64,000 bases of DNA from JALHFZ01 sp963674625 (GTDB taxonomy: Bacteria > Synergistota > Synergistia > Synergistales > Aminobacteriaceae), in assembly GCA_963674625.2 (NCBI GenBank), contig CAXXXO010000004.1, positions 1,240,001-1,304,000 of the forward strand, in the 5' to 3' direction. Position numbers and translations under genes: made by a program. Below are positions 50,397 to 58,627 of the stretch, in pieces; within the stretch, counting starts at the first letter, position 1; each line of letters opens with the position of its first letter. Under the pieces are notes generated by a model. The model ran no database searches and had not been told where the DNA came from. It saw only the letters and a program-made list of their open reading frames with translations.

Positions 50397-51460
50397 GACC
50401 GCCGCCTCCGGGCGAGAAGGGCGAGAAAGACCGGGGCCCCGAGAAAGGCAGTGAAGACGGAGACGGGGAGGGTCCGGGGGGCGAAGATCAGTCGGGCCCC
50501 CGTGTCGGCTCCGAGGAGGAGCAGCCCCCCGAGCAGGACGGACCCGGGGAGCAGAAAGCGGTGGTCAGAACCGAGAAAGCGGCGGACGAGATGGGGGCAG
50601 ACGAGCCCCACGAAGCCGATGACCCCCAGGAGGGCCACCATGACCGAGGAGAGAAGGGCCGAGGCCACCATGCTCTCGAGGCGGATCCGGGGCGCGGAGA
50701 CCCCGAGGGAGAGGGCGGTCTCGTCGCCGCAGTCGAGGCAGTTCAGGTCGAACCGCCGGAAGAAGAAGAGGCAGAAGGCCGCCGCGAGAAGGCCACCCAT
50801 GAGGGGAATGTGCCTCCAGGAGGCCCGGGAGACGTCGCCGAAGGCCCAGAAGACCGCTGCGGCGAGCTGGGTGTCCTCGGCGAAATACTGAAGGAACATG
50901 GTGCCGGCGGTGAAGAGGGAGCTGAGAGCGACCCCGGCGAGGACCATAACCTCGGGAGTGCCCCGGGTGACGGAGGCGATGAAGAGGACCACGGCCGTGC
51001 AGACGAGAGAGGAGGCGAAGGCCAGCCCCGTGGTGAGCCAGGGATTGACGACGGTTACGGCGTCCGCCGAGCTGCTCTGCATGCTCCCCGACCCGAGGAC
51101 GATGATGGAGAAGGCCGCGCCGAAGGCAGCGGCGTTGGAGATGCCCAGGGTGAAGGGGGATCCGAGGGGGTTCCGCAGCACCGACTGCATCACCGCCCCG
51201 GCGAGGGCGAGTCCGCCCCCCGCGAAGACCGCCGCCAGCGTCTGGGGAAGGCGGATGTTCAGAATGATGATGCGGTTCCGCTCGTCCCCTCCTCCGAGAA
51301 GGGCCCTCATCACCTCGAGGGGGGAGATGAAGACCGCCCCTCGTGAGACGGAGAGGACCACCATCAGCAGCAGAACTCCTCCGAGGCCGGCGAGAAAAAG
51401 GCGTTTGTTCCTTATATGCCGGAGATATGCCGGTGAGATGGAATGTCCTTCAAGGTGCAT
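50393..51460 (-). CDS. Iron-chelate/cobalamin-type ABC transporter permease (FecCD family)
   Basis: A 355-residue permease with about ten helices. FecCD hallmarks are RLPQTLAAVFAGGGLALAGAVMQSVLRNPLGSPFTLGISNAAAFGAA (about 72-118), WAFGDVSRASWRHIPLM, and the ATPase coupling region GVIGFVGLVCPHLVRRFLGSDHRFLLPGSVLLGGLLLLGADTGAR near the end. It probably works as a homodimer because only one permease gene is present. It starts 3 bp after the binding-protein gene. Confidence 0.94.
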   Translation of the reverse strand: MHLEGHSISPAYLRHIRNKRLFLAGLGGVLLLMVVLSVSRGAVFISPLEVMRALLGGGDERNRIIILNIRLPQTLAAVFAGGGLALAGAVMQSVLRNPLGSPFTLGISNAAAFGAAFSIIVLGSGSMQSSSADAVTVVNPWLTTGLAFASSLVCTAVVLFIASVTRGTPEVMVLAGVALSSLFTAGTMFLQYFAEDTQLAAAVFWAFGDVSRASWRHIPLMGGLLAAAFCLFFFRRFDLNCLDCGDETALSLGVSAPRIRLESMVASALLSSVMVALLGVIGFVGLVCPHLVRRFLGSDHRFLLPGSVLLGGLLLLGADTGARLIFAPRTLPVSVFTAFLGAPVFLALLARRRRS

Positions 51461-51463
51461 GGA

Positions 51464-52585
51464 CTATTTCTTCGCCCCTTCCACAGGGGAGAAGACAAGC
51501 CCGGAGAACGCCTCGTTCATGGCCGAGAATACGGGCTTCCCCACAAGGAAAGTGTAGATCTCGTCCGCTTTTACTGCGGGGTCGATGTCGGAGAAGCGGT
51601 CGGGATAGAGGGTCTTTCCGATGAACCAGGCGTTCGCGATGATCGAACCGTAGTTTGCCGTGTAGGCGTTGTAGGGCAGCACTCCCCGGACAGACCCCTT
51701 CTGCACGGCCGTCAGGGCCTTCAGGGCGGGGTCAGAGGCAAGCTGGCTGAGAGCGTTCGCCTCCTCGCCTGCCGCTAGGGTGTTCAGGTCGATGAAGATG
51801 ACCTCGGGATCGACGGCGAGAAGCTTCTCCCGGGACATCTGGATATTCTCCGATTTACCCGTGGCGAGCCCGGCGGCGATATTCTTCGCTCCTGCAAAGA
51901 CGAAGGGGGCGTACCCCGGCTCCGTGGAGGAGAAGCCGTGCCCTCCCCGGAAGGCAACTCCGCCGATGTAGCAGGAAGGGCGGTCTTTTTCGGGGATATT
52001 TTCCGTCCGGCTGCGAAGCTCTGCTATTTCCTTATCGAAAAAGGAGATCACTTCCTCCGCCCGCTTTTCTCTGCCGAGGATCTGCCCCATGAGACGGAGA
52101 GTTTTATAGAGGTCGTCCTTCTTGTTCGTGAGGTTGCCGTACTCGAAGCCCACTGCGGGGATTCCCGTCTTGGCGGTGAGTTCGTCCGGAGATGGGCCGG
52201 CGAGGGGGGAGACCTTGAGGATCACCTGGGGGCGGGGGTTGAGGCCGGCGATGAGTTCAGGGTTGTCCACCCCCCGGAACTCCCCGAAGAGAGGGAGCGA
52301 GGCGAACTGGGGGTTCGCCAGGGAATAGGGGCGGGCTCTCAGGGCCAGGAGGGTGTTCGCGGGTTTCTCGGCCGAGTCGGTCGCGACGACCCTGTCCTGA
52401 GCCTGAAGATAGACCACGAGCCGCAGGGCGCCCGATCCCGAGGCGATGATCCGTTCAGGGGAGGAGGGGACGGTGACGGACCTCCCGAGACTGTCGGTGA
52501 CGGCCATATCCTGCCCGGAGGAAGGGAGGGCAGGGGCAAAAACGGAAAAGAGCAGGCAGAGCAAAAGGGTCATGAGTCGAAACAA
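51464..52585 (-). CDS. Iron-chelate/cobalamin-type ABC transporter substrate-binding protein
   Basis: A 373-residue periplasmic binding protein of the FepB/BtuF class. Start TTG 52585 is chosen because AAGGAG lies 9 bp upstream and it gives a clean signal peptide (MFRLMTLLLCLLFSVFAPALPSSG); the open frame runs 141 bp further with no ribosome site. The mature part opens with VTDSLGRSVTVPSSPERIIA, the class III opening, and includes SCYIGGVAFRGGHGFSSTEPGYAPF, a stretch seen in a subset of archaeal-like iron-transport receptors. With the permease and ATPase it forms a complete importer. Ligand could be an iron chelate, haem or corrinoid. Confidence 0.88.
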   Translation of the reverse strand: MFRLMTLLLCLLFSVFAPALPSSGQDMAVTDSLGRSVTVPSSPERIIASGSGALRLVVYLQAQDRVVATDSAEKPANTLLALRARPYSLANPQFASLPLFGEFRGVDNPELIAGLNPRPQVILKVSPLAGPSPDELTAKTGIPAVGFEYGNLTNKKDDLYKTLRLMGQILGREKRAEEVISFFDKEIAELRSRTENIPEKDRPSCYIGGVAFRGGHGFSSTEPGYAPFVFAGAKNIAAGLATGKSENIQMSREKLLAVDPEVIFIDLNTLAAGEEANALSQLASDPALKALTAVQKGSVRGVLPYNAYTANYGSIIANAWFIGKTLYPDRFSDIDPAVKADEIYTFLVGKPVFSAMNEAFSGLVFSPVEGAKK

Positions 52586-52603
52586 GGGGATCCTCTCCTT
52601 ATA

Positions 52604-52633
52604 AAAATAGAATGAATCATTGAAGGCTTCAAT
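52604..52633 (-). promoter_or_regulatory. Promoter and palindrome of the metal-chelate ABC operon
   Basis: On the minus strand TTGAAG (52632-52627), 17-bp spacer and TATTTT (52609-52604). The -35 box sits inside a perfect 7-bp inverted repeat, ATTGAAG-G-CTTCAAT (52619-52633), a candidate operator for a metal-responsive repressor. Confidence 0.5.
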
Positions 52634-52816
52634 AGTAACACCATTTTGCAAATACGTGCTACTAATTTTCACCATATATTTTACATTTGCATCGGAACAG
52701 AGAGCATCCGGTGAAATAGCGAACATTCAAGCAGTAAAGGCCGGAAAAGATATTTTTATCTTTTCTGACATAATCTTAGATGAAATCGCAATCTGCGAAA
52801 TATGTGCATCCTCGGA

Positions 52817-52844
52817 TTGACATTACATTTAAGCTATGTAAAAT
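52817..52844 (+). promoter_or_regulatory. Promoter of the purine permease-adenine deaminase operon
   Basis: TTGACA (52817-52822), a 16-bp spacer and TAAAAT (52839-52844), 40 bp before the permease ATG. TTACAT (52823-52828) and ATGTAA (52836-52841) form an inverted repeat between and over the boxes, a likely operator. Confidence 0.7.
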
Positions 52845-52883
52845 ATTTAAGTCAGGTTTTTCTACTCTATCGGGAGGTGCAGT

Positions 52884-54188
52884 ATGAAACAAAGGGGCCT
52901 GGACGGATATTTTTCAATCACAGAACGGGGCAGCACCTACCGGCGGGAGATCCTCGCCGGGATCACCACCTTCATGACCATGGCGTACATTCTCATCATC
53001 CATCCGAGCTGGATGGCGGCCGCAGGGATGGACAGGGGAGCCTCCGTGGTCGTCACGGCCCTCATGTCGGGCATCTTTTCCCTCTTTATGGGGCTCTATG
53101 CCCGTCTTCCCTTCGCCCTCGCGCCGGCCATGGGGAGCAACGCCTTTTTCGCCTTCACCCTCGTCAAGGGAGGGATCGTCCCCTGGGAAGTGGGGATGGG
53201 GATGGTCTTCGTCTCAGGCACTGTCTTCGTCCTTCTCACCCTCTTCGGCATCAGGGAGATCATCGTGCGGCTCGTTCCGAAGTCCATCAAGTTTGCCATC
53301 GGCGCGGCGGTGGGTATTTTCATTGCCTATCTCGGTCTCCGGGACGCCGGGTTCATCGCCTTCACCAACACCGGGGTCAAGATGGGAAGCCTTCATGACC
53401 CCAAGGCAATCCTCTCCCTCATCGGCCTCTTTCTCACGGGGACGCTCCTTGCCCGGAAGACGCCGGGGGGAATCCTGCTGGGAATCCTTCTTACCGCAGC
53501 CATAGGAATTCCCCTCGGGATCACGAAGCTGCCAGAATCCTTCTTCGCCCTTCCCGCCTCCATCTCGCCAATCGCCTTCAAGCTCGACATCATCGGAGCC
53601 CTGAAGATCCAGTACATCCCCTTCATGTTCACCTTCTTCGTGGGGGACTTTTTCTCCACCCTCGGTACGGTCCTCGGAGTCTCCCAGAAGGCCGGACTTC
53701 TCGATGAGGAGGGGAACCTTCCCGGCATCGGCAGGCCCTTCCTCGTGGACTCCGTTGGCACTGTGGTGGGGGCCCTCTTCGGCTCCACGACCATCACGAC
53801 CTTCATCGAATCCGCCTCGGGAGTCGAGGCGGGAGGACGGACCGGGCTCACGGCCGTCACCACGTCGGTCTGCTTCTTTCTCGCCCTCTTTCTCGTCCCC
53901 CTGGCGGCGGCCATTCCGAGCCAGGCCACCGCGCCGGCTCTCATCATCATCGGCCTCATGATGATGCCCGGAGTACGGAATATCGTCTTCGAGGACTTCA
54001 CCGAGTCCTTTCCCGCCTTCATGACCATCCTCGTCACGGCCTACACGGCGAGCATCGCCAACGGAATCAGCGCCGGCATCCTCTTCTATACCGCCATGAA
54101 GGTGCTTTCTGGCAGGATGAAAGAAGTCCACTGGGGCACCTACGTCCTCTGCATCCCCCTGGTGATCTACTTCCTGGGGCTGAAATAA
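52884..54188 (+). CDS. AzgA-type NCS2 purine permease
   Basis: A 434-residue membrane protein with about 12-14 helices of the NCS2 AzgA/PbuG branch. Signatures: ITTFMTMAYILIIHPSW (about 27-43), LPFALAPAMGSNAFFAFTLV with the substrate-binding GxNAxF motif, FMFTFFVGDFFSTLGTVLGVSQKAGLL (about 246-272) and STTITTFIESASGVEAGGRTGLTAV (about 306-330), the TESxxG motif that recognises the purine. It imports adenine, guanine or hypoxanthine with protons. It precedes the adenine deaminase gene by 25 bp, so adenine or a close analogue is the likely cargo. Confidence 0.93.
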   Translation: MKQRGLDGYFSITERGSTYRREILAGITTFMTMAYILIIHPSWMAAAGMDRGASVVVTALMSGIFSLFMGLYARLPFALAPAMGSNAFFAFTLVKGGIVPWEVGMGMVFVSGTVFVLLTLFGIREIIVRLVPKSIKFAIGAAVGIFIAYLGLRDAGFIAFTNTGVKMGSLHDPKAILSLIGLFLTGTLLARKTPGGILLGILLTAAIGIPLGITKLPESFFALPASISPIAFKLDIIGALKIQYIPFMFTFFVGDFFSTLGTVLGVSQKAGLLDEEGNLPGIGRPFLVDSVGTVVGALFGSTTITTFIESASGVEAGGRTGLTAVTTSVCFFLALFLVPLAAAIPSQATAPALIIIGLMMMPGVRNIVFEDFTESFPAFMTILVTAYTASIANGISAGILFYTAMKVLSGRMKEVHWGTYVLCIPLVIYFLGLK

Positions 54189-54213
54189 GAACGTCAAAGG
54201 AGGAATTAACGGC

Positions 54214-55992
54214 ATGAAAATCGAGCCGAAGGACCGCCGGGCCCTCACCGACGCGGCCCTCGGGCGCATCCCCTGCGATCTCGTTATAGAAAACGTCCGG
54301 CTGGTCAACGTCTTCACAGGAGAGATCTACCCCGCTTCGGTGGGCATCAAGGACGGCTTCATCGCCGCCGTGAGCGCCGACCCCGACGGGAAGGGAACCG
54401 CCTTTCCCCTCGAGGGATCGGAACGGTACGACGGAGGAGATGGCTATCTTCTTCCGGGGTTCATCGACGCCCACGTGCATATCGAAAGCAGCATGGTCAC
54501 GCCTCCCAATATGGCGGCCGCCGTGGTGCCCGGCGGAACGACCACCATCGTCACCGACCCCCACGAGGTGGCCAACGCGGGGGGAGTGGAGGCGGTCCGG
54601 TACATGGCCGAATCCGCCGAAGGACTTCCCCTGCGGATTTACATCATGGCTCCTTCCTCCGTCCCCTCCGTCCCCGGTCTGGAGCACGCCGGAGCCTTCT
54701 TCGGAGGCCCCGAGATGGAAGAAATGCTCGGCATGGATTCGGTTCTCGGAGTCGCGGAGATCATGGACTTCGCCGGGGTGCTCGACCACTCCGACCGGAT
54801 GGAGGCTGTCCTCGCCGCTGGACGGAGACGGGGCGTCTTCCTCCAGGGGCATGCCCCCTCCCTTTCGGGACGGAGGCTCAACGGGTACATCGCCGCGGGG
54901 ATCGAGAGCGATCATGAATCCCGGACGGCCGGGGAGGCCCGGGAGAAGATGCGCCTGGGGATGTACCTTGACGCCCGGGAGGGGTCCGTCTCCACGAACA
55001 TCGGAACTCTCGTCGCGGCAGTGAAGGATTTCCCCTCCCTGGGGAACCTCACCCTCTGCACGGACGACCGGGAGCCGGAGGATCTGCTGACCCAGGGGCA
55101 CATGAACTACGTGGTGGCGAGGGCTGTGCAGGCGGGACTTACACCCGTGCAGGCCGTCATCTGCGCCACTCTGAACGTGGCCAGGGAGATAGGCATTCGA
55201 AATATGGGGGGGATCGCCCCCGGCTGGGTTGCGGATCTCCAGATCGTCCCCGATCTGGCCGCGCCGAAAGCCCGGGCGGTCTTCTTCCGCGGACGGCTTG
55301 CCGCCGAAAAGGGACGGCTTGTCCTTCCCCTGCCGAAGAGGACTTTCGAGGTGGAAAAGAGAAATACCGTGAACCTCTCCCTTCCTGCTCCCGAAAAGCT
55401 TCGAATCTCTGCAGAGGGAGAAAAGGCGAAGGTCCGTGTTGTGGTCTACGACTCCCCCCAGTCCTCCTTCACCCGCCTCGCCGTGGAGGAGATTCCCGTG
55501 AAGGACGGCTTCCTCGATCTCTCCGGCGACCCCGCCCTCAAGTTCGCTGCGGTTCTGAACCGCTACGGCCGGGGGAACATGGCCGTGGCGGTGGTGCGGA
55601 ACTTCGGCTCCCGTGAGGGGGCCGTGGCCAGCACAGTGGCCCACGACAGCCATAACCTCGCCGTGGTCTACGACCGCCCCGAAAATGCCCTCCTGGCCAT
55701 CGAGACCCTCGCCGCATCGGGGGGCGGCCACTGCGCCGTGAAGGACGGACAGGTCATCGGGCATCTCCCCCTGCCCATCTACGGCCTTCTCTCCCCGCTC
55801 CCCGTGGAGGAGCTCGTTCCCCGGGTGAACGCCATGAAGAAGGCCCTCCGCTCCCTGGGGGTCGACACGAAAAACCCCGTCATGCGGATCGTCTCCCTTA
55901 CCCTCCCCGTCATTCCGGAGGGAAAGCTCACCGACCTCGGGATCGTGGACGTGAACGCCCAGAAGCTCGTTCCCCTCTTCGTCGAAGAATAG
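54214..55992 (+). CDS. ade: Adenine deaminase
   Basis: A 592-residue amidohydrolase of the bacterial/archaeal Ade family, unrelated to adenosine deaminase. Motifs: LLPGFIDAHVHIESSMVTP (about 81-99, HxH metal ligands), TTTIVTDPHEVANAGG, AEIMDFAGVL, LQGHAPSLSGRRLNGYIAAGIESDHES (about 208-234) with the bridging residues, and TLCTDDREPEDL for the last Asp. The C-terminal domain has TVAHDSHNLAVVY, also conserved. The enzyme converts adenine to hypoxanthine and ammonia with iron or manganese. It is co-transcribed with the purine permease, making a purine scavenging or ammonia-yielding unit. An A/T-flanked hairpin ends the operon. Confidence 0.95.
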   Translation: MKIEPKDRRALTDAALGRIPCDLVIENVRLVNVFTGEIYPASVGIKDGFIAAVSADPDGKGTAFPLEGSERYDGGDGYLLPGFIDAHVHIESSMVTPPNMAAAVVPGGTTTIVTDPHEVANAGGVEAVRYMAESAEGLPLRIYIMAPSSVPSVPGLEHAGAFFGGPEMEEMLGMDSVLGVAEIMDFAGVLDHSDRMEAVLAAGRRRGVFLQGHAPSLSGRRLNGYIAAGIESDHESRTAGEAREKMRLGMYLDAREGSVSTNIGTLVAAVKDFPSLGNLTLCTDDREPEDLLTQGHMNYVVARAVQAGLTPVQAVICATLNVAREIGIRNMGGIAPGWVADLQIVPDLAAPKARAVFFRGRLAAEKGRLVLPLPKRTFEVEKRNTVNLSLPAPEKLRISAEGEKAKVRVVVYDSPQSSFTRLAVEEIPVKDGFLDLSGDPALKFAAVLNRYGRGNMAVAVVRNFGSREGAVASTVAHDSHNLAVVYDRPENALLAIETLAASGGGHCAVKDGQVIGHLPLPIYGLLSPLPVEELVPRVNAMKKALRSLGVDTKNPVMRIVSLTLPVIPEGKLTDLGIVDVNAQKLVPLFVEE

Positions 55993-56013
55993 GGAAACGA
56001 GCTCTTTCACTTC

Positions 56014-56053
56014 AAAAAACGGCTCGTCCGGAAGCCCGGGCGGGCCGTTTTTT
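56014..56053. terminator. Bidirectional terminator between ade and proX
   Basis: AAAAAACGGC (56014-56023) pairs with GCCGTTTTTT (56044-56053), with additional G/C pairing inside; a T run continues after it. It separates converging genes. Confidence 0.9.
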
Positions 56054-56098
56054 TGCTTTCGTTCCGTGAGAAGTTTGGGTGTTCCGGACTCACCCCTT

Positions 56099-56632
56099 TC
56101 AGCCCTGATCCGTGTCCCCTTTCGCGGTGACGTACCGCAGTGTGTTTCCATGGTGTTCGACGAACCGTTTTATGCCGTCGAAGGAGATGATCAGCGTGGC
56201 GGTGTTGTCGTTGGGGTGCACGCCGAGGTATTCTTTGCCGATGAGGTCCCGATCGAAGACGACGATGACGGAATGATTTTCATCGTTGAGGATGCCGAGG
56301 GGAGTGACCTCTCCCTGGGCGAGCCCAAGATACTTTTGAAGGCGCTCTGCCGAGGCGAAGCTGAGGTGCTTCGTCCCCAGCTGCCCGGCAAGGCTGTCCA
56401 GGTCGGCCCGCTTGTCCTTGTGCAGCACGACGAGCCAGTGGGTGGGCTTCTTCTTCTGGTCGCGCACGAAGAGGTTTTTGCAGACAATCACCTTCTCGTC
56501 GAAGCCGATCCTGTCCATGTCCTCCACGGTATAGGCCGCCTCGTGCCCGATCATTTCATAGGGTATATCCATCTCCTCGAGTTTCCTGAGGACAGCCTTT
56601 CTGGATTCGTTCTTCTCCGCGGCGCTTCGCAT
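56099..56632 (-). CDS. Ala-tRNA(Pro) deacylase, ProX/PrdX (YbaK-like) editing protein
   Basis: A 177-residue stand-alone editing domain of the prolyl-tRNA synthetase INS superfamily. Key features are the KNLFVRDQKKKPTHWLVVLHKDKRADL block with the invariant lysine (about residue 52), FASAERLQKYLGLAQGEVTPLGILNDENHSVIVVFD and the GVHPNDNTATLIIS end. That pattern is the PrdX/ProXp-ala branch, which hydrolyses Ala wrongly attached to tRNA-Pro. The branch has been seen next to proline-reductase genes in amino-acid-fermenting clostridia, but no such genes are nearby here. Monocistronic, directly downstream of the Hsp70-like pair on the same strand. Confidence 0.88.
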   Translation of the reverse strand: MRSAAEKNESRKAVLRKLEEMDIPYEMIGHEAAYTVEDMDRIGFDEKVIVCKNLFVRDQKKKPTHWLVVLHKDKRADLDSLAGQLGTKHLSFASAERLQKYLGLAQGEVTPLGILNDENHSVIVVFDRDLIGKEYLGVHPNDNTATLIISFDGIKRFVEHHGNTLRYVTAKGDTDQG

Positions 56633-56659
56633 GGCAACACGCTCCTTAATGTGTGGAAA

Positions 56660-58627
56660 TCAGAACCCGCTTACCTCGCTGAGGGCGGCCATTTCGTCGA
56701 GGACGAGGGAGCGGACGTGCTCCTCAAGCTCTTTCCGAACAGGGCAGAGCCGTGCCTCGAGATGGTTTTCAAGAGCGGCTTTCAGCTCCTTCTCCGCACT
56801 GTGGATCCTCCCCTCGTCCAGCAGGAAGGAGGCGATCCAGGGGGGGAGCTCGATTTCTTCCGTCATGAGCTTCACTTTTTCTTTTCCGTAGCGGGCGATG
56901 AGCCACGAGATGGCGAGACCGAGGACCCCGCCCACAGCCAGCCCCACTGGTCCGGCGGCGATGAGGGCCGTCCCCGTGCCGCCGCAGAGAAGGGCCGTCC
57001 CGGCGGTGATGATCCCCCCCAGAACCCGGGTCACCACGTCAAGAAGATCGTCCACCCCGGGAGTCTTCAGCCGGGAGAGGATGGTGACTGTGGAATTCAT
57101 CTCCATGGTGAGGGCGAATTCTTTCGCCGGGAGGACGATCCCGTGGGCGGCGAACCAGCGGCTCATCAGCTCCTTGGTCTCCTCCCTAAGCCCCGAGAGG
57201 AGAAGGGGAAGGTTCTTCTCGAGGTTGGCCCGCAGAAGGGGCTCGCCCGCGTTGATCCGTGCCTTCAGGGTGGAGCGGAGGGAGGAAAGGGTACCGCCGT
57301 TCTTGCGAAAATTCTCCAGCAGGGGGCGGATCTCCCCGGTAAAGTAGGAGGCGACGGCCCAGGAGACGAACTTCTTCTTCACCGTCTCGCACCGCCGCTC
57401 CAGGATGGGGGCGATCTCCTCCTCGAGAAAGGCGGGAAGCTCCTCCTTCAGGCGGCGCCTGGTCCGGGCGAACTTCTTCTTCAGTGCGGGAAGAAGGGCG
57501 ATCCCCATGGAGATGACGGCGTAGGGTCTGTCGCTGCGGACGATGAATGTCCCCTTTCCGGGGGGTATCTCTTCGTTCAGGATATCGGCGACGAAGGGCC
57601 ACAGGCTGCTTCCCCCTGCAAGGATGACCAGGGAGATCCGCCCGGGGGCGATGTTCTTTTCCTTCAGCCCTTGGGCCAGGGTGCGGCGGAACCATCCGAA
57701 GAGGTCCAGGGGCCCTTCGAGCTCATTCCCCGGAACGCCCTGGAGCATGGCTCGGAAAAAGGAAGAGGGAGTGTAGGTCCTGCCCCTTTCCACGAATTCC
57801 TCCCAGGTGAGATCCGTCAGCTTTCCCCAGGAAGCGCAGACCTTGGAGACTGAGGCTGTCCGGTCTCTGGCCATGGATCGGGAGAAAAACTCCTTGGCCT
57901 CCCGGCAGAGATGGGAGAGGACGAAATAGGCGTCTCCGCTCCTCCGCAGCCGTTCGCCGAGACCGGGATTCTGGTCGAGCAGCCACTGGAAGAACAGGTC
58001 GTCGAAGAGCCGCCCTCCGAGAAGCATGTCCCCCCATGAATGAAGGACCTCTCCCCCCTCCAGAAAGGCGAAATCACAGGTCCCGCCGCCGAAATCCGCC
58101 ACGAGCACCCCCTCGAGGGCCCGGTCAACAGAGATGTCCCGCTGCTGCAGATGAAAGAGAAGGGCTCCCTTGGGTTCGTCGACGAGGGTGGGAACGCCGA
58201 AGCCGGCCCGGCGGGCCGTATCCTTCAGGGCGGTGCGGTATTCTTCGTCCGCCTCGCTGGGGACGCCGAAAAGCACCTGTCTGGAGGATGGCTCCATATC
58301 GAGATTCTGTTTCCGGGCGTCGGCGAGGACACAGGAGAGAAAATCCTCCGCCGCTTTTCCCGCCTCAGGTGAGCGGCCGAGGTCGGGCTTGAAGTTGACC
58401 ATGAGTTTCATTGCCTTTCTCTCCGCTTCGGGCGCCTCGCCGTATTCGTCGAGGGCAGTCTGTCCGGCGATGGGGTCTTTGCCTTCCCGGTAGAGGATGG
58501 CCGAGGGAACGCCGTCCCGTCCGTCGCCGAAGTCGATGCTCACGGGAGAGGGGTCGTCCGCCGGGCATTTGGAGAAATAGGTCTTCGTCGTGCCGAAATC
58601 CACGGAGAGCACTGAGAGTTTGGTCAT
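56660..58627 (-). CDS. Hsp70-like ATPase with C-terminal membrane-hairpin domain
   Basis: A 655-residue Hsp70-family protein with an unusual C-terminal half. The N-terminal actin-fold ATPase has SVDFGTTKTYFSKC (phosphate 1, residues 8-21), VLVADFGGGTCDFAFLEGG (phosphate 2, about 176-194) and LVILAGGSSLWPFVADIL (adenosine, about 327-344). The usual peptide-binding domain is absent. It is replaced by about 280 residues of charged helices carrying a Gly/Ala-rich hydrophobic stretch (about 541-575, ITAGTALLCGGTGTALIAAG and following), probably one or two membrane helices in hairpin form, as in dynamin-like proteins. It overlaps an upstream membrane-protein gene by 4 bp. Role unknown; the two look like a membrane-bound chaperone or remodelling machine. 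Confidence 0.82.
   Translation of the reverse strand: MTKLSVLSVDFGTTKTYFSKCPADDPSPVSIDFGDGRDGVPSAILYREGKDPIAGQTALDEYGEAPEAERKAMKLMVNFKPDLGRSPEAGKAAEDFLSCVLADARKQNLDMEPSSRQVLFGVPSEADEEYRTALKDTARRAGFGVPTLVDEPKGALLFHLQQRDISVDRALEGVLVADFGGGTCDFAFLEGGEVLHSWGDMLLGGRLFDDLFFQWLLDQNPGLGERLRRSGDAYFVLSHLCREAKEFFSRSMARDRTASVSKVCASWGKLTDLTWEEFVERGRTYTPSSFFRAMLQGVPGNELEGPLDLFGWFRRTLAQGLKEKNIAPGRISLVILAGGSSLWPFVADILNEEIPPGKGTFIVRSDRPYAVISMGIALLPALKKKFARTRRRLKEELPAFLEEEIAPILERRCETVKKKFVSWAVASYFTGEIRPLLENFRKNGGTLSSLRSTLKARINAGEPLLRANLEKNLPLLLSGLREETKELMSRWFAAHGIVLPAKEFALTMEMNSTVTILSRLKTPGVDDLLDVVTRVLGGIITAGTALLCGGTGTALIAAGPVGLAVGGVLGLAISWLIARYGKEKVKLMTEEIELPPWIASFLLDEGRIHSAEKELKAALENHLEARLCPVRKELEEHVRSLVLDEMAALSEVSGF

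Larger units (their letters stand above)
52586..52883. other. Divergent promoter region between the ABC and purine-permease operons
   Basis: About 298 bp, markedly A/T-rich compared with flanking genes. It holds two opposed promoters (minus 52604-52632, plus 52817-52844) and two palindromes at them. No riboswitch fold that I recognise (no purine-box or cobalamin-box core) and no coding signal in the middle. Confidence 0.6.

Noticed and set aside
52586..52883. Cobalamin or purine riboswitch before the ABC or permease operon
   Set aside because: The genes suggest it, but I see neither the B12-box core nor the purine-aptamer three-way junction; the region is A/T-rich with simple palindromes.
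54067..56151. A 694-codon open frame on the minus strand opposite adenine deaminase
   Set aside because: It is the GC-rich antisense shadow of ade and the permease end; its translation is rich in His, Gly, Arg and Pro with no family pattern, while the plus-strand genes are unmistakable.
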